Shown here: piece after piece, positions 10,363 to 22,661 of the stretch
Layout: the number at the start of each line of letters is the position of its first letter
Position numbering within the stretch: position 1 is the stretch's first letter
Source of the DNA: Leidyana gryllorum EB-2025a
Lineage: Eukaryota > Apicomplexa
Length of the DNA: 64,000 nt
Assembly (NCBI GenBank): GCA_048772705.1
Contig: JBLWGC010000140.1
Coordinates: 248,001-312,000 of the forward strand
Direction of reading: 5' to 3'
Notes under the pieces: generated by a model
What the model saw: only the letters and a program-made list of their open reading frames with translations
The model's database searches: none
Told to the model about the DNA's origin: nothing
Position numbers and translations under genes: made by a program

Positions 10363-13300
10363 GATGAGTAGCCTGCCTGATACTCGTAAGTTGATCCTGG
10401 GGGACAAAGAATGCGTTTGCTGCAGGACGAAGACTATCGCGCGAGACTATTCTCGGATGCTACCGTCGGTTCGTTTGCCCCGAAGCTGTTGATGCGCATA
10501 CTTCCATTTATTCGGAGGAGACATTATGGCCAGAGCTTTTCGGCCCAGAGCCTCCGTTTGACCAGGTCATCTCAACAGGCCCCCGAGCGAAACGTCCTCT
10601 AAGCGACTTGATAGACAAGTCCAATGCAGCGGCTGCCCGTGCTCCACGACCTCCTCGAGAGTCCGGAGGCGGTCCGTTCCACAATGAACCGATGCAAATG
10701 CACAACGCGCCTCGCAACAGCAATCCAGCTATGCGAAGGATGTGGGATCCGAATGATCAGTACGTCTCCACTACACTGTGCTGTCCAAAGCGTTGACTGT
10801 GGAAGGAATGGGAGAGTCTCCGACCTTCTCCTCCTCTCTGTATCCTTCTGCGCTCCCATCCATCCATGCTTCGCTGTGTGTGCCTCGCTGTGTGTGCCTG
10901 TCTCCGTCGCTACCCTTGAAACATCTTCATCTGTTTCCGTAGGGACCGCCCACGAAATGCTTTCGGTGGAAAGATTGGAGAATCCGTTAACGAGCGTTTT
11001 GCCGCTTTGGAAGGTTGGACTGGCCGCGGTGCCCAGCACCGATTGCCTCCGCCAGCGAACCATCAGGCACCACCGCCACCGGGTCCTGGGCACGAGCAGG
11101 GGGTGTCTCGAGGTTGGGAAGATTGGAGGGGGCCGAGTGCGGTATCACCCCATACGCAGGACAGTTGGGAGAGACTGGATGCCAAGTTGGCAGCTGTGGT
11201 TTCTCCTTCCAAGTTGACTCGTGTGGCTAATAATGTGGGGCGAAGGCCCGCACAGTTCCCTCCAGCGGCCAATGCGCCACCGGGTCCCGCCCCTCCATCG
11301 CCGGAGCCGATGCCAATGGGCGGAAGACGCCGTGAGATGATGATGAAGCCTCCTGCTGCTCCATACGGCGAAGTGCTTTCGGAGAATAAAATGATGGATA
11401 TGCTTACCGGCGGAAATGGTCGAGGAATGCCCGTGCCCGTGCAGCCACAGCCGCCAGTCGGTCCGCCAGTGCGCCAGGGTCCCGCACCAACGGTGGGATT
11501 GGCTCAGCAGCAGCAGCAGCAACAGCAGCGGCCAGGGGCTATATCAACGACGACAATGACGTACCAGGAGTTGTTGCAGAAGATGAATGCCCGTAGGACG
11601 GCTCCGTCCCATCACCAAATCGAAGAGGAGTTACATCATGCGAGAGAATACCAGCAAGAATGCATAGTGAGATGGACTGATGCCCGTCCACTGTATATAG
11701 TGGAATCCATCCAGCTGGGAAGTGGTCTTGCGAATGCCCGCATTGCGGCACTGCAAGCTGCGGAAACAGCGACATCCGCAATGGAGGCACGTACCCGCCT
11801 TGAGCAATATGAGACGAAGGTTTGTCGACTGTATGGCGACTTAGTTGACTCTCGTCAAATAGCTTTACCCCCTCCCCTCGCACAAGCCTTGAAGGTGGAC
11901 GAGTCTACGAGTTTGGCCCTCTGGCCGACCTTCCGAGAACTCTTCCTCCAATCAAACACCTTGTTGGGCGAACTCCAAGCCTGGGAAGAGAGCCTCGGTT
12001 CCGAAATGCGACAACGAGGCGGGTGGATGGCTCCGAATGGCAACGTGTATCCGCCAAATCAGTACGAATATAACGTGGATAGCATGCCCAACGCTCAACA
12101 AGTCTCGGACGCGGTCGCTTACCTCCTGAAGAAAGGTCACGATAACCATCTTCAACAAGGCAGTGGCTATGACGACTATTACGTCGGACCCAATAATGCT
12201 GTGCAACAACAGCAGCAACAACAGCAACAGCAACAGGGCCCGCTGCAGCAACCGTTGCAACATGAGCCGCCCCAATCGGTGCCACCCCAGCCCCCTCTCT
12301 CGGCTTATCACCAGGGAATGCCCCCTGCCCAACCGGTATCTTCAATGGCTGCTCCACCAGTTTTTACTCAGCAACAACAACAGCAGCAACAGCCTTCCCC
12401 CAAAGCTGTACCAGCTGCCCCTCAGCAGCAACCGCCCAGAAGTGTCAGTCCCAACATTGCGCCAACCGCTTCTGCACCTGCGGTTCAAGCGCCCTCGCCG
12501 CCGATCCAACAGCCAACCCGTCAAGAAGTCTCTGACAGCGAACATCAGCACCAAGTGTCGTCTTCACCCCCCGCCCGCAAGGCCGTAGGTGTCCAACGAA
12601 AGGCAGCTGGGCCCCCACCACCCGCTACCACCACCACCGCTCCTCCCCAACCGGCACCAACCGCTACCGCTGCAGCCCCCCCACCAGCCGCTGGCGGGAG
12701 TCCGGGTGGTGTTGTGGATCCTGAATGGGCGAGTGTCAAATGGGAGTATCTTGACCCCTCTCAATGTGTCCAAGGCCCTTTCAGCTCCTCAAGGATGTAT
12801 GGCTGGTGGCAGCGTGACTATTTCCCACCTGACCTGCCCGTCCGCTACGTAGCAGACGCTGCCTTCGTGGCCCTCTCGACCCTGTACCCGCCTGAGTCTA
12901 ATCTGCAACCCTTCAAGCAACGCCCTGTGGCTCCCAAGCCACAGGCCCAGACACAGGCAGCCACGGAGCCGGAGCGCACACCAACAGCATTTGTTACTCG
13001 TCACGACACTACAGAACCACCCGTGTCGAAAGGCGCACCGGCGTGGAAACCCAAGCCGTTTGACACCAACAATGGCTTCGCTGGCGCCCCACTTGATCAC
13101 CAAATCGGCCCAAGTTTGGCAGAGTCCCGATTCTCTGAGGTTGCACGAGGTAAATCAAATCAATGCCTCGCAGCACACTTCTCATCTCCCAATGTCGGTT
13201 CCTCAGAGGCTATGCCCGGAGTCAAAGGATCGAGAAAGAAAGCAAAGGGCAAAAAACAGCCCTTAGCTGAGATCCTCTCAGAACAACAGGCGGTGGTAAG

Positions 13301-14129
13301 TGGGCTGGCTATCTGGAACGTTTCTTTGCACATCGTGTCTCTTCAGCCCCCCAAACCCGTCTGGGCTCCTGTGAAGGCTCCATGGCCCGACGCTATCCGC
13401 ACCGCTGACGCCCCTTTGACCCTCGGTGCGGCAACCTCGTTCAATGAGGGGTCCCCGACGGAACGCGGTGCGGTTGAATCTGGACCGGCAGCGGAGGTCG
13501 CGGGTGGCCCGTCTCCCGTGAGCTGGGCTAAGAATGTCAGCCATGAAGAACCGGCACCGGGTCCGGCTGCCCCGTCTGCTCCCCCGCCCGCCCCTGTCGC
13601 GCCAGCCCCGCAGAAAGCGGCAGCGGCACCAGCCACGGCGTCAGCGGCTCCCATGTTGCCTCCAGGAGCAGCGCCGCCTGTTATATCAGTAGCGTCCTCG
13701 AATACCCCTGCTGCGGCGGCGGCGGTCAACAATAGCACCAACCCGGAGGCATTGAGTGCTGTGCAACGCCAAGAGGTCAATAGATTGTGTCAACATCACC
13801 AGATTACGATCGACCCCGATATGTTGGATGTGTTGATATACTGTCAGGTGAGTCTACGCCTTGGATACCGCTCAACATGCCTCCCTCCCACACAGAGTCC
13901 CGCGGAGATGAGCAGTTTGTTGCGAGATAACAACATGGTGCGGGACGACGGTCAGTGTGACGCATTTGTCGAAGATTTTTGGGACCTCGTTCGGAATCCG
14001 TTCAAGCCAGTGAAGAAAGGTGTTGTCAACAACCGTAAGTACCCGGGGCTATGACACGGGGGCCAAGTGTAGTTGTGGTTATCAGCTGTTCCCAAGTCAG
14101 CGAAGAAGAAAGGCAGTAAGCGCAAATAA
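10363..14129 (+). CDS. GYF-domain protein, GIGYF/SMY2-like
   Basis: Start MSSLPDT is followed by an intron and then RRRLSRETILGCYRR. This aligns with the N-terminal 4EHP-binding element of GIGYF proteins (K-Y-R-Y-x-R-E-x-[MI]-L), with both Tyr replaced. A second intron (GTACGT...CCGTAG) precedes DRPRNAFGGKIGE. A long Pro/Gln-rich region with polyGln tracts holds a helical coiled segment (IEEELHHAREYQQE). The GYF domain follows: WASVKWEYLDPSQCVQGPF, SSRMYGWWQRDYFPPDLPVRY, with DYF in place of GYF. The C-terminus has a conserved helical module (QRQEVNRLCQHHQIT, AFVEDFWDLVRNPF) and ends PKKKGSKRK after a last intron near 14036. GIGYF proteins bind PPG-phi ligands and bridge 4EHP to mRNA repressors; a 4EHP-type protein sits at the left edge. 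The domain call is sure, the GIGYF function inferred. Confidence 0.85.
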
Positions 14130-14226
14130 GTTGCCTTTTTGGTTGCATATTGTTGTGGGACGGACAATAAGAAAGAAGGAACGCTGGTCCATATCTCGGC
14201 ACCACCAGACAGCATAAAAAATCATA

Positions 14227-16295
14227 ATGGGGATAACAGTCACTGTGGAAGACTTGATTGTTGAGACTCGTCCAAAAAGAGGACCACCCAAGACTCTCCT
14301 CAAGAATGTATGGCTGTCCGCTTCCCCTGGCGAAATGGTCGCCATTATGGGACCGAGCGGCAGCGGCAAGACTACTCTCCTTAATGTTTTGTCGAACCGC
14401 TTGACCAGTTTGAGCTACACAGGGTCTATTGCTTTCAATGGTCGGACTGACTTGGTCAAACAAGTCAACCGCTTCAGTTGCTATGTTATGCAAGAGGACT
14501 GCTTTCTGCAATATCTTACCGTAATTGAAACTCTGACCTATGCAGCTCGCCTTATGCTGAGCCATTTGTCAAAGGAGGACCAGACACGACGTGTGCAGTT
14601 CTGCTTGGACCAACTGGGCCTCGACTGTTGCCGCGATGTAGCGATCGGGGGTGAACGCGTCAAAGGAATCAGTGGAGGACAGAAGAAGCGAGTCTCTATC
14701 GCCGTGGCCTTACTGAACCGTCCGGCCCTCATTTTCCTGGACGAGCCTACGAGTGGCCTGGACGCAGCTCTGGCCTATGACGTCATCAAAACCGTGGAGA
14801 AGCTCTGCCACGAGTTCGGTCACACCATCATATGTACAATACATCAACCCAGATCACAAGTTTTCAGCCTCTTTGATTCGCTGGTCCTCCTGAGGCTGGG
14901 TGAAGTGTGTTACCGGGGACCAGCCAAGGGTGCTCTCACTTGGTTCGAGTCCATTGGGCATCCATGCCCTCCCGAGTTCAACCCTCCTGATTTCTTCTTA
15001 GACTTGTTAACCACCTCCGGAGTCGACAGCCACAATGGCGACCCTGCGGCCGTCCAGAAGCGAAACTCCAGATTTAATGATGTATTCCAGGCTGCTGAGT
15101 GGAACGCCAATGCCGGAGGCTTATATATCCCTGACACTGAGCCCGTCGGAACAAACCTCGGCGAAGCGCAGGAGAAATCCGAGTTTCCTCATAGTCAAAT
15201 GGGATACGCAAAACAGGGCTCTGCTGTCCGTATTGTGATATCGGAAGAGGCCGCAGACATCGCCGTCGCGAAATTCGGAGAATCTGAAATCGCTGCCAAT
15301 CAGCGACGAGAAATCCAAGCACTCAAAATGGAAAGTGCTGCAGATGAGATTCCCGAAGTAGAGAGAGATCCTCGGAATGTGTTGTACCGAAATCTCAGAG
15401 CTGCGGTAATATTAGCTAATCGAGATCTCAAGAACGACATTCGGAACCCAAAATCGCTGTGGACCAACGTGGGTGAAGGTTTGTTGGTCGGGCTGGTCAC
15501 TGGAACCATCTGGTACATGGTGGCGAAGCCGGAGGTCGGTGAAGATTGTCAGACCACTGTATTGCGTAACATGTGTGGAGGCATTCTGCAACTAGTTGGG
15601 TTCATATCTTTCGGTTCATTCCACGCTGCCATTGAGGCTGTGCAGAAGCGACCATTGGTGAATCGCGAAGCGTCATCGGGGTTGTATCACAGATCAGCAC
15701 GGTTTTTGTCGACGATGATGTCGGATGTCACTCCGCAATACTTCTCTCCAGTGTTCTGCATAATCTTTGTGTACTGGATGATGGGATTAGGTAAGGGTAA
15801 CGAAATGTGGCGCTGCGCTCGACTAACGGGCCCACGCGTCTCTCGACCGAACACACACACGTTTGTTCCTCTGCAGCTGCGAATGCCAACTCGTTCATAT
15901 GCGCATTTGCCATCGCCTGGACTTTGAAATGGGCCGCAATGAGTTCGGCGGCTTTCGCGGGATACTTGGCCCCAATTGAGCCGATAGCAGCGGCGATATT
16001 GCCAGTGTTACTGGTGAATATGTTGCTGACGTCTGGTTTTCAGTTGTCCGATAACCAAATCCCGGCGTTCCTGGGATGGTACAAGCACCTGAGTTTCCTA
16101 CGATTCGCGTTCCAGGGAATAGCACGGACACAGTTCACCGAGGATCAATCATACCTAGACAGATGCCTCGGATTCGAAACCTCACATGAGCCCTGGATGG
16201 CAGTTCTCAACTGTTTCTTGGTTGGGCTTGGGTTTCGAGCGTTTGCGCTAGTGTTCTGCACTACATTGCATAAAAGTCAGGGTCTGAGCGTATGA
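14227..16295 (+). CDS. ABCG-subfamily half-transporter
   Basis: This is a nucleotide-binding domain followed by a membrane domain, the reversed order typical of ABCG (White/ABCG2) half-transporters, which dimerise to export lipids or drugs. Visible motifs are Walker A GPSGSGKTT (about residue 40), signature ISGGQKKR, Walker B LIFLDEPTSGLD and H-loop TIHQPRSQ. The linker carries acidic and basic insertions. The membrane half begins at NPKSLWTNVGEGLLVGLV. One intron (GTAAGG...CTGCAG, 15790-15874 or so) interrupts the transmembrane region, and joining gives MMGLAANANSFICAFAIAW. The protein ends KSQGLSV. It lies 97 bp after the GYF gene and 73 bp before the BMT5-like gene, on the same strand. Confidence 0.93.
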
Positions 16296-16368
16296 GAACA
16301 TATAGAAATTTGCAAAATCCTTTCGTGACGGTGGAGGCCGTCGACTTTGCTGTCTGCTACCTTTGCTG

Positions 16369-18701
16369 ATGGTGAGTTCTACCCAGGAATGGGCGTTGTA
16401 GAGTGACAGTTTCAATTGTGTGTGCGCAGAAGGTTCTGATAGTGGGAGATGACAACTTCACGTTCACTCCCTGCTTGTTGGAGAATCAGGCACAATGGGT
16501 GTCGAAGTGCCAGAGCGAAGATGGCGATACGAATAATTGGCAGGTGGAGGTCGCATGTAGTCTGGCCGCGAGCAAGGTTCCAGTGGAGTTCCAGGGGGAT
16601 CTGAATAAACTGCAGCAGCGCGGAATTCCTGTTCACTTTTCTGTCAACCCAGCGTTGCTGCGTCAGTACTTCCCAGCCGCGGAGTCTTCAGTGATTGATC
16701 GACCGGGACCCCCCTATGATGTTGTCCTATTCGTGCTCCCCGGACTTCAATATGAAGGCTGCCCACGCTATATCGAGAAGAGTTCGGAACTCTTCAAGTT
16801 GCGTCTCCAGCTCTTTTGGTTTGCGCTCGCCAAGAGCAGCACTGTCATTGCTAAGCCGAACGGAAGGGTGATGTTTCTGTGGATCGATCAGACGAGCATA
16901 GCTCGTCAGCCTGCGGTCTTACAAACATTGCCCTTTCCGCTCCTTGATATCCACAAACTGGGTGCGCGACTTTTTTACTTCTTCCGCCTTTTACGCCCTT
17001 TTATAGGCCCATTTTGCAAGATTTTCCGGGATGCTTCAGAGGACGTGAGTGTCCATCAACATTCATTCAATCGAACATTTCATACAGTTCCGCCTCAACC
17101 TTTGCTGGGGAGACTACAAACTCAGGTGGAAACCTTTGATTCACAATGTCGAACTCGTAAGCAGCGGGAAAACAGATCGCTTCCTCTGCACAAAGGAGTT
17201 CGTTCCTCAGTTACACTTTCCCAAATTCTTGGAGGAGCTCAAGGTGTATTGTTTTCGCAACTCCCCATATGTTGCCCCGGCTAATCCTGCCGATGCGGAA
17301 CCGCCTGCTACCGGCGCTCTCAAGCCCAATGAGGACTTCAATTTGTTGCGAATCCCTCAATCGATTTGCCAGTGGGACCGAACCGTTCTCCCTCACGTCA
17401 ATGAATTGTTCCATTTCAACATGAGTGAGCGCCAGACTTCTTCTTATAGTCTGACCCTCTCGACTATTTACGATTTTCAGGGACATGTGTACCGGGCGAG
17501 ATGTTACAAATCTCAAAGCTTTCAGTCAAATACGACCCGAGGTGAGCATCAATTCGCACACTCGTCGCTGGAATCGCGACACTCGGCCGATTTGAGCGGC
17601 CTCCAATCGGGCATCGTACGACTTTGCTGCCACGCGAGCACGAAACCTACGAAACCTGACCTCGTGCTGGCTGGCAGCCAAGCCGCCGCGACCAATCTGA
17701 GCGTTGTATTCAAATTTCTGTGTTTCAGGATAACTGGCTGGAGAAATTCAGGAGTGGCGCGGCCTGCCGGGCCTGTGCAGACTGCCATGGCGGCGGCCCC
17801 TGTGATGCAACCGGCGGCGCAGCAAGCGCCCCCAGGGGCCGGAGGAGGGTTTCCAAAGACATGGGCCCGGTTTGAGAGCCATATGGAGTCCTCAGTTGCT
17901 CCGCATGTCGTCCCGCAGCAAACGGCGGGCGCCGCCCAAGGATATGGGGGACCGCAAGTCCCATATCAGCAGGCCCCTGCTACAGCACCTTACGCCGCGA
18001 CGCCCGTGCCGGGTTTGCCGGATCCAGCGGAGACACCGCCTGCATACGAGACGGGGGCCTATGACTCGCAGTGGTCTGCGTATTCTGCTGGTTACTGGCC
18101 CACTTTGCAGCACGGCCCGCCTTTGAGTCAAATGTCGTGGTCTGGCCTGATGGCTCACCAGCCGCCGCCGCACGCCAATGTTTATGAGCAGTCTGCGTCG
18201 ATCCCAATGCCAACGAGTAATGGCGCTCCCCAGTCTCCCCCAGCCGGGGTTCTTGCGGAGGACCCGCGCCGTATAAAGCGGGATGAGTCTCCATCCCTGC
18301 ATGACCGTTATGCGGGCTACAGTGATCAGTATGCCGCTGAGTCCGAGTCTAAGCGATCCCGTCGCGGATCTAATGATTACCGGTGAGTGATGATCGATTC
18401 TGACTGACTGATCATTATTGGGTGCAGAGATTACCGTCGAGGTTCGCCTCCGCGCAACCGGCGGTCACCCTCGCTGTCGTCGAGTGCTCGATATGATGAC
18501 GGCGGGCGGCATCGCCCGGGATCGGTGCCACGCCACCATGACAGTCGTCCACCATCACGGAGTCGTTGGGAGGAGGAGAGATACGGTGCGCAGCGGAGGC
18601 AGCGACGCGAACCCTGGAGTCGTCGAGATCCAATTCTGGACTCCAAGCAGCCGGACACTAAACGACGGCCTCCATCAGCTGCCTCAGGCGCTCCGCGGTA
18701 G
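16369..18701 (+). CDS. BMT5-like (DUF2431) Rossmann methyltransferase-like protein with Pro/Gln- and RS-rich tail
   Basis: The start codon at 16369 is followed directly by GTGAGT. Splicing to the acceptor GTGCGCAG gives MKVLIVGDDNFTFTPCLL, the glycine motif of BMT5-like rRNA base methyltransferases (family pattern ILLVGDGDFSFS). Further family-like segments are LAASKVPVEFQGDLNKLQQRG, VHFSVNPALLRQYF and YDVVLFVLPG, then helices where the family has its N..LL..FF pattern. The next exon is FRLNLCWGDYKLRWKPLIHN. A roughly 208-nt intron then leads to a Pro/Gln/Ala/Gly-rich region and, after another intron, an Arg/Ser/Asp-rich tail ending SAASGAPR at TAG 18701. BMT5 methylates U2634 of 25S rRNA in yeast. 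Here the RS tail suggests an RNA-binding context. The catalytic function is inferred from the fold motif only. Confidence 0.6.
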
Positions 18702-18776
18702 ACTCTTTTCTTGACTCTTTGCATGGCTAAGGCGGCTGTGGCTTCGTGCAAACTTTGAGGGATAATAAAAACTGAA

Positions 18777-21700
18777 ATGGAACCTCTGCTGGTCCATGAT
18801 CGTGAGCGTTTCTATGCCGCGGTGCTCCAGTTTCTGGGCACCAGGCTTCCCAGAAGTGCGACGGCTTTCCAGCGAGAATCAGGGATCGTAAGTCTTGGGT
18901 GCAGAAACGGAGATGCGTTCATTTCAAGACGGAGGCGGAGGTTTCGGCGCTGAAAACTGGGGAGTTACTCCAGAAGAAATGGCTCGCGACCACTCAGCTC
19001 CAGTTGAACGTAGGTCGTCTCTGATGTCCGTGCACAAGACGTCAAGTAGCTCTACCGATTGGAGAGGGCTCAGCGCCAGCAGGCTCGCCGCCTTCAGTTA
19101 ATGCGACATCTCTACGAATGGGATACTGATTGTAGAGGTCAGTCAGTGCACAGCAACATATCTATGCCACCTATCATGAGGCTATCTGTTATCTGAGACT
19201 CAACACACACTTTCACACACACTTTGGCACCTGCTGTGATGCAGTTCTCTTTCTATTCAAACACCCGTGATTTGACAAATCTGTGTCCAGAATTGATTCC
19301 GAATGATCGGCTGAACACCAATTTGAGTGTGAGGAGAGAGCGCTTGGCATTTCTGTCATGGTGGACGGGTGTCATTGAAGCAGTTCCGAGCGAGTCCGCC
19401 ATCAAGGTGGGTCAATATATAAGGATTTAACGAGTGCCGTGGGCCGTTGGCAGTTTTACGACCTCTCGGGAGACCATCCGACACAATTGCATTCTGAATT
19501 ACCACTCACAAAACCCGCGGTGGCGCTGGCGACATCTCCGTGAGACCACAAGGAGTCTCATTTGATCACTGTCTGGTATAGGTGCGGTCATTATGTGGTA
19601 GCTGGACTGGAGGACGGGCGTATGGAGCTGCTGGACTTGAGCAATTGGGACAGGGTGAACTCTTTCCCGACGGGGGACGGCATGGCGCAGAAACTGCTGG
19701 TGATCAAAAGGAATGCTGAGGAAGGCGAAGGCTTTTATATCGTGGCCATGAGTCGCGATCATTCGTTATCAGTCTGGGATCCGTTTGAGGGGTGAGTGAG
19801 CGTCCGGGTGTGACACCCTTCAATCGAGAAATTGATCGATCGATCCATTGATCGTGAATGATCGCCCGCTCCCGACAAAATCCAGATTTCACCCTCTCTG
19901 TCTCGGCTTGCAGACGCTGTTTGGTGTCCCAGACCGTACCCACGCGAAAGACGGTCAAGTCCATATGTGTGACAGGTGAAGACAAGGGGGCTCATATTAT
20001 CCTGGGCAGCGACGACGGTCAACTGTCCGACTGGGGTGTGTTTGAGAACACATTCGAAAGCTACGCGGGACACGAACGAGCTGTGGAGGCCTTAGCTTCA
20101 ACTATTGGTTCAGTCTATGCTTCAGGAGGCCGCGATCGCATAATCCGCATTTGGAAGAATCACGAGTGCACCCTCTCGCTGGTACGTGAATTGAAGAAAA
20201 AAATACTATCTCCAACACTTCCCCTCTGCAGACGGGACACACCGATTGGGTCACAGGTCTCACTTTCCACCCACTGGGACGTATTTTAGTGTCGGCTTCT
20301 GATGACAGATCGATCCGAGTGTGGGACATCCGAGCAGGTGAGACGAGCCTGCGACATCTAATCTTTCCTTCGGTCACAGGACTGGTACTGCGCATCATAC
20401 ACGATGCGCATGAAACGTGCTGCCGAGATCTTGCATATGATCCGCTGGGCTCTCGTCTTTATAGCTGTAAGCACCACGCACGGGGGGCTGATTGAATGTG
20501 GATCGTCGTGCTTAGGGTCCGTCAACTCTCCAACGCAAATGTGGTACTGCATAAGTCAAGAGGCATTACAAACAGAATCCCCATGTGCTTCGAGGATGGC
20601 ATCGAGCACTAGCGCGGGTGGGATTGCCACGACCAAGAGCAAGGTCTCAATACAGATGGGTGCCGACCTCAATATGTTGCCAACAACCACTTCGACACCA
20701 ACACCCGAATTAGCCGCAACGACCATTCCTACGGCCGCTACTGCCACTTCTGGTCATCCTGTGCTCCCCGCTTTAGAGCTTAACACAGCCTTGAAGCGCG
20801 AGGGGGTGGCCACCGCGCAAACGCAGAGACGTGTGGACACACGTTTGGCCGGCAAAACGGTCAGTGCTCAGACGGCTCGCGTCCCGAAGGCTCGCGAATC
20901 TGTCGCTGCCAAACGAGCGGTGACTGTCGTTAATCCAGCGGCTGTGGTCAAGGTGTCGGCATCACCGCGACCTAGCGTTACCAAGGTAGCTCCACACGTG
21001 AATTTGGAAGATCTGTCCCGAACGGACTCCAAGGTGACCCTGAAATCTGACAATTCTGGCGAAGGGGCCGGTCAATCGCGTCCTGCACCGGATACCGCGC
21101 GTGGACCATCACGGGTTTTGGATACCACACGTTTGCGGATATCCGGCAGCAAAACAGCTCGGGTTTCTAGTGCCATGCGCCCAAATGAGAGATCGCCTGC
21201 TCACGAAGATCTTCTGATCACATCTTTGGACGACAGTGATCTCCGTCGTCGTACAGACTCCTTTGCGGCTGGTGTCGGCTTCACGCGGGCACAAGAAGTG
21301 CGGTCTTCCTCCAAACCAGACCCTCTTATGCCCACTGTATCGCGCCCGACGGTGCTCAAGAATGACTCCGGCCATATGACGGCGAACACAGCCACCGCTG
21401 CAGCTGCTGCCGGTCTTGCACTAACAGCCACAATCAAAGCGGTCGGAGCCGGAAATAACAAAGACCCGTGTGTTGCGGCCAAAAGTCCAGCAGCTCCGTC
21501 GAGTAAGGTGATGGGCAAGTCATCGTCCACCGACGGAAGTGCTGTGCCACTGAAGGGAACTGGAGTGGTTGAAACAGGAACAAGTGGAGTTAAAGTGAGT
21601 GCTGTGAAAGCACCGCCTGCAGCCAATGAAAAAGTGCCAACTGTCAAGAGCGTTCTCGTGGAAGCAACAACGAAGTCGCCAGTGGTCACGGGAGGGAAGG

Positions 21701-22653
21701 TGGAGAGCAGTGGAGGTACCGCGAAGAAGGCTGCACCGTCTACAGGTGGAAGATTATCGATGGAGAGCACTGCGACTCTGGGGGCGAAATCATCGCCCAA
21801 GGTCGACTTGAAAAAGATAGATCATCCGGGGACGGTGGCCTCTAAAGTCAGCAAGATAACGACTGACACACCTCTACGGACTGCTGATGATCGACGAAGC
21901 TGTGGACGATCACGTGCCAGTAACGGCACCGCGGACACACCGCTTGCACGCAGTGATCACAGCGCGGCGCCAGTCCTCAAACGCACATCGGCTGCCGATG
22001 CAAAGAGTGTCGGGACATCGGAAAGGGGCGGTGTGAATGTGGTTTCTGGCGATGTGTTGACTCCCGAGCACAGGAGTCGATTGCCCGCGGCGCCCCCCCC
22101 CGGCAGTGCTATCAAATACTTGCGCAAATCAGTGCCAGCACACGCGGTGGGGCCCGCGAACAACGACGGCACGCCATCGGCCAGTGTTACTCGCATGGCA
22201 GCCCCGGAGGCAATGTTGGGAGGCGGCAGCAACAGTCGTGTGATCCCTCAGAGTGCTCCTCGTCCCTCGCAGGAGCGAAAGTCGTTTATTCCGACTTCGA
22301 TGACACAGACTCCACGGGAGGATTCTATTTTGAGTACCGCAACTGCGAGTGCGCAGGGGCATATTGTCGATGGTCCCCCGGGTACAGTGGCGGGTAATGG
22401 AACTGCTGCATCGAGTGTGCGGCGGGTGGCGTCAAAGACGGGTACCGCAGCAGTCCCTGCGACCCGCAACTTTGCGGCTCCCAAGTCATCCACTACAAAG
22501 CGTCAGACACCGGTCACTAGCGGGATGAATGCGACAGGTGTGAAGGGAGACATGAAATCTACGACCTCCAAGCTGAAGTCTAAGCCCGCCACTATGACTG
22601 TGAGCCCCAAGGACGCAGCCAAAACTCCCGGAGTCCGCAAGACAGCTATATAG
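18777..22653 (+). CDS. LIS1: LIS1/NudF dynein regulator with very long basic C-terminal extension
   Basis: The N-terminal LisH helix pair ([21 protein letters not shown]) is joined by a 17-nt GTAAGT...GCAG intron (18888-18904) to a coiled segment, [16 protein letters not shown]. This matches the LLEKKW...RLQ stretch of LIS1. A WD40 propeller follows over several introns: [77 protein letters not shown] and [10 protein letters not shown]; the blade order and spacing fit LIS1. From about 20512 to the stop the protein carries some 710 residues rich in Ser, Thr, Ala, Lys and Pro with no fold visible. LIS1 binds the dynein motor at microtubule ends. The tail is not part of known LIS1 proteins and resembles basic microtubule-binding tails (inference). 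Confidence 0.85.
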
Positions 22654-22661
22654 GGGTCTAC

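Noticed and set aside
12163-12588. Ser/Asn/Leu-rich ORF in another frame of the GYF gene
   Set aside because: It is a frame shadow over CAG/CAA-rich sequence.
17541-17748. In-frame extension through the long intron of the BMT5-like gene
   Set aside because: The frame is open by chance; the donor GTGAGC and acceptor AAATTCAG fit in phase, while the nearer TTTCAG acceptor would give a stop.
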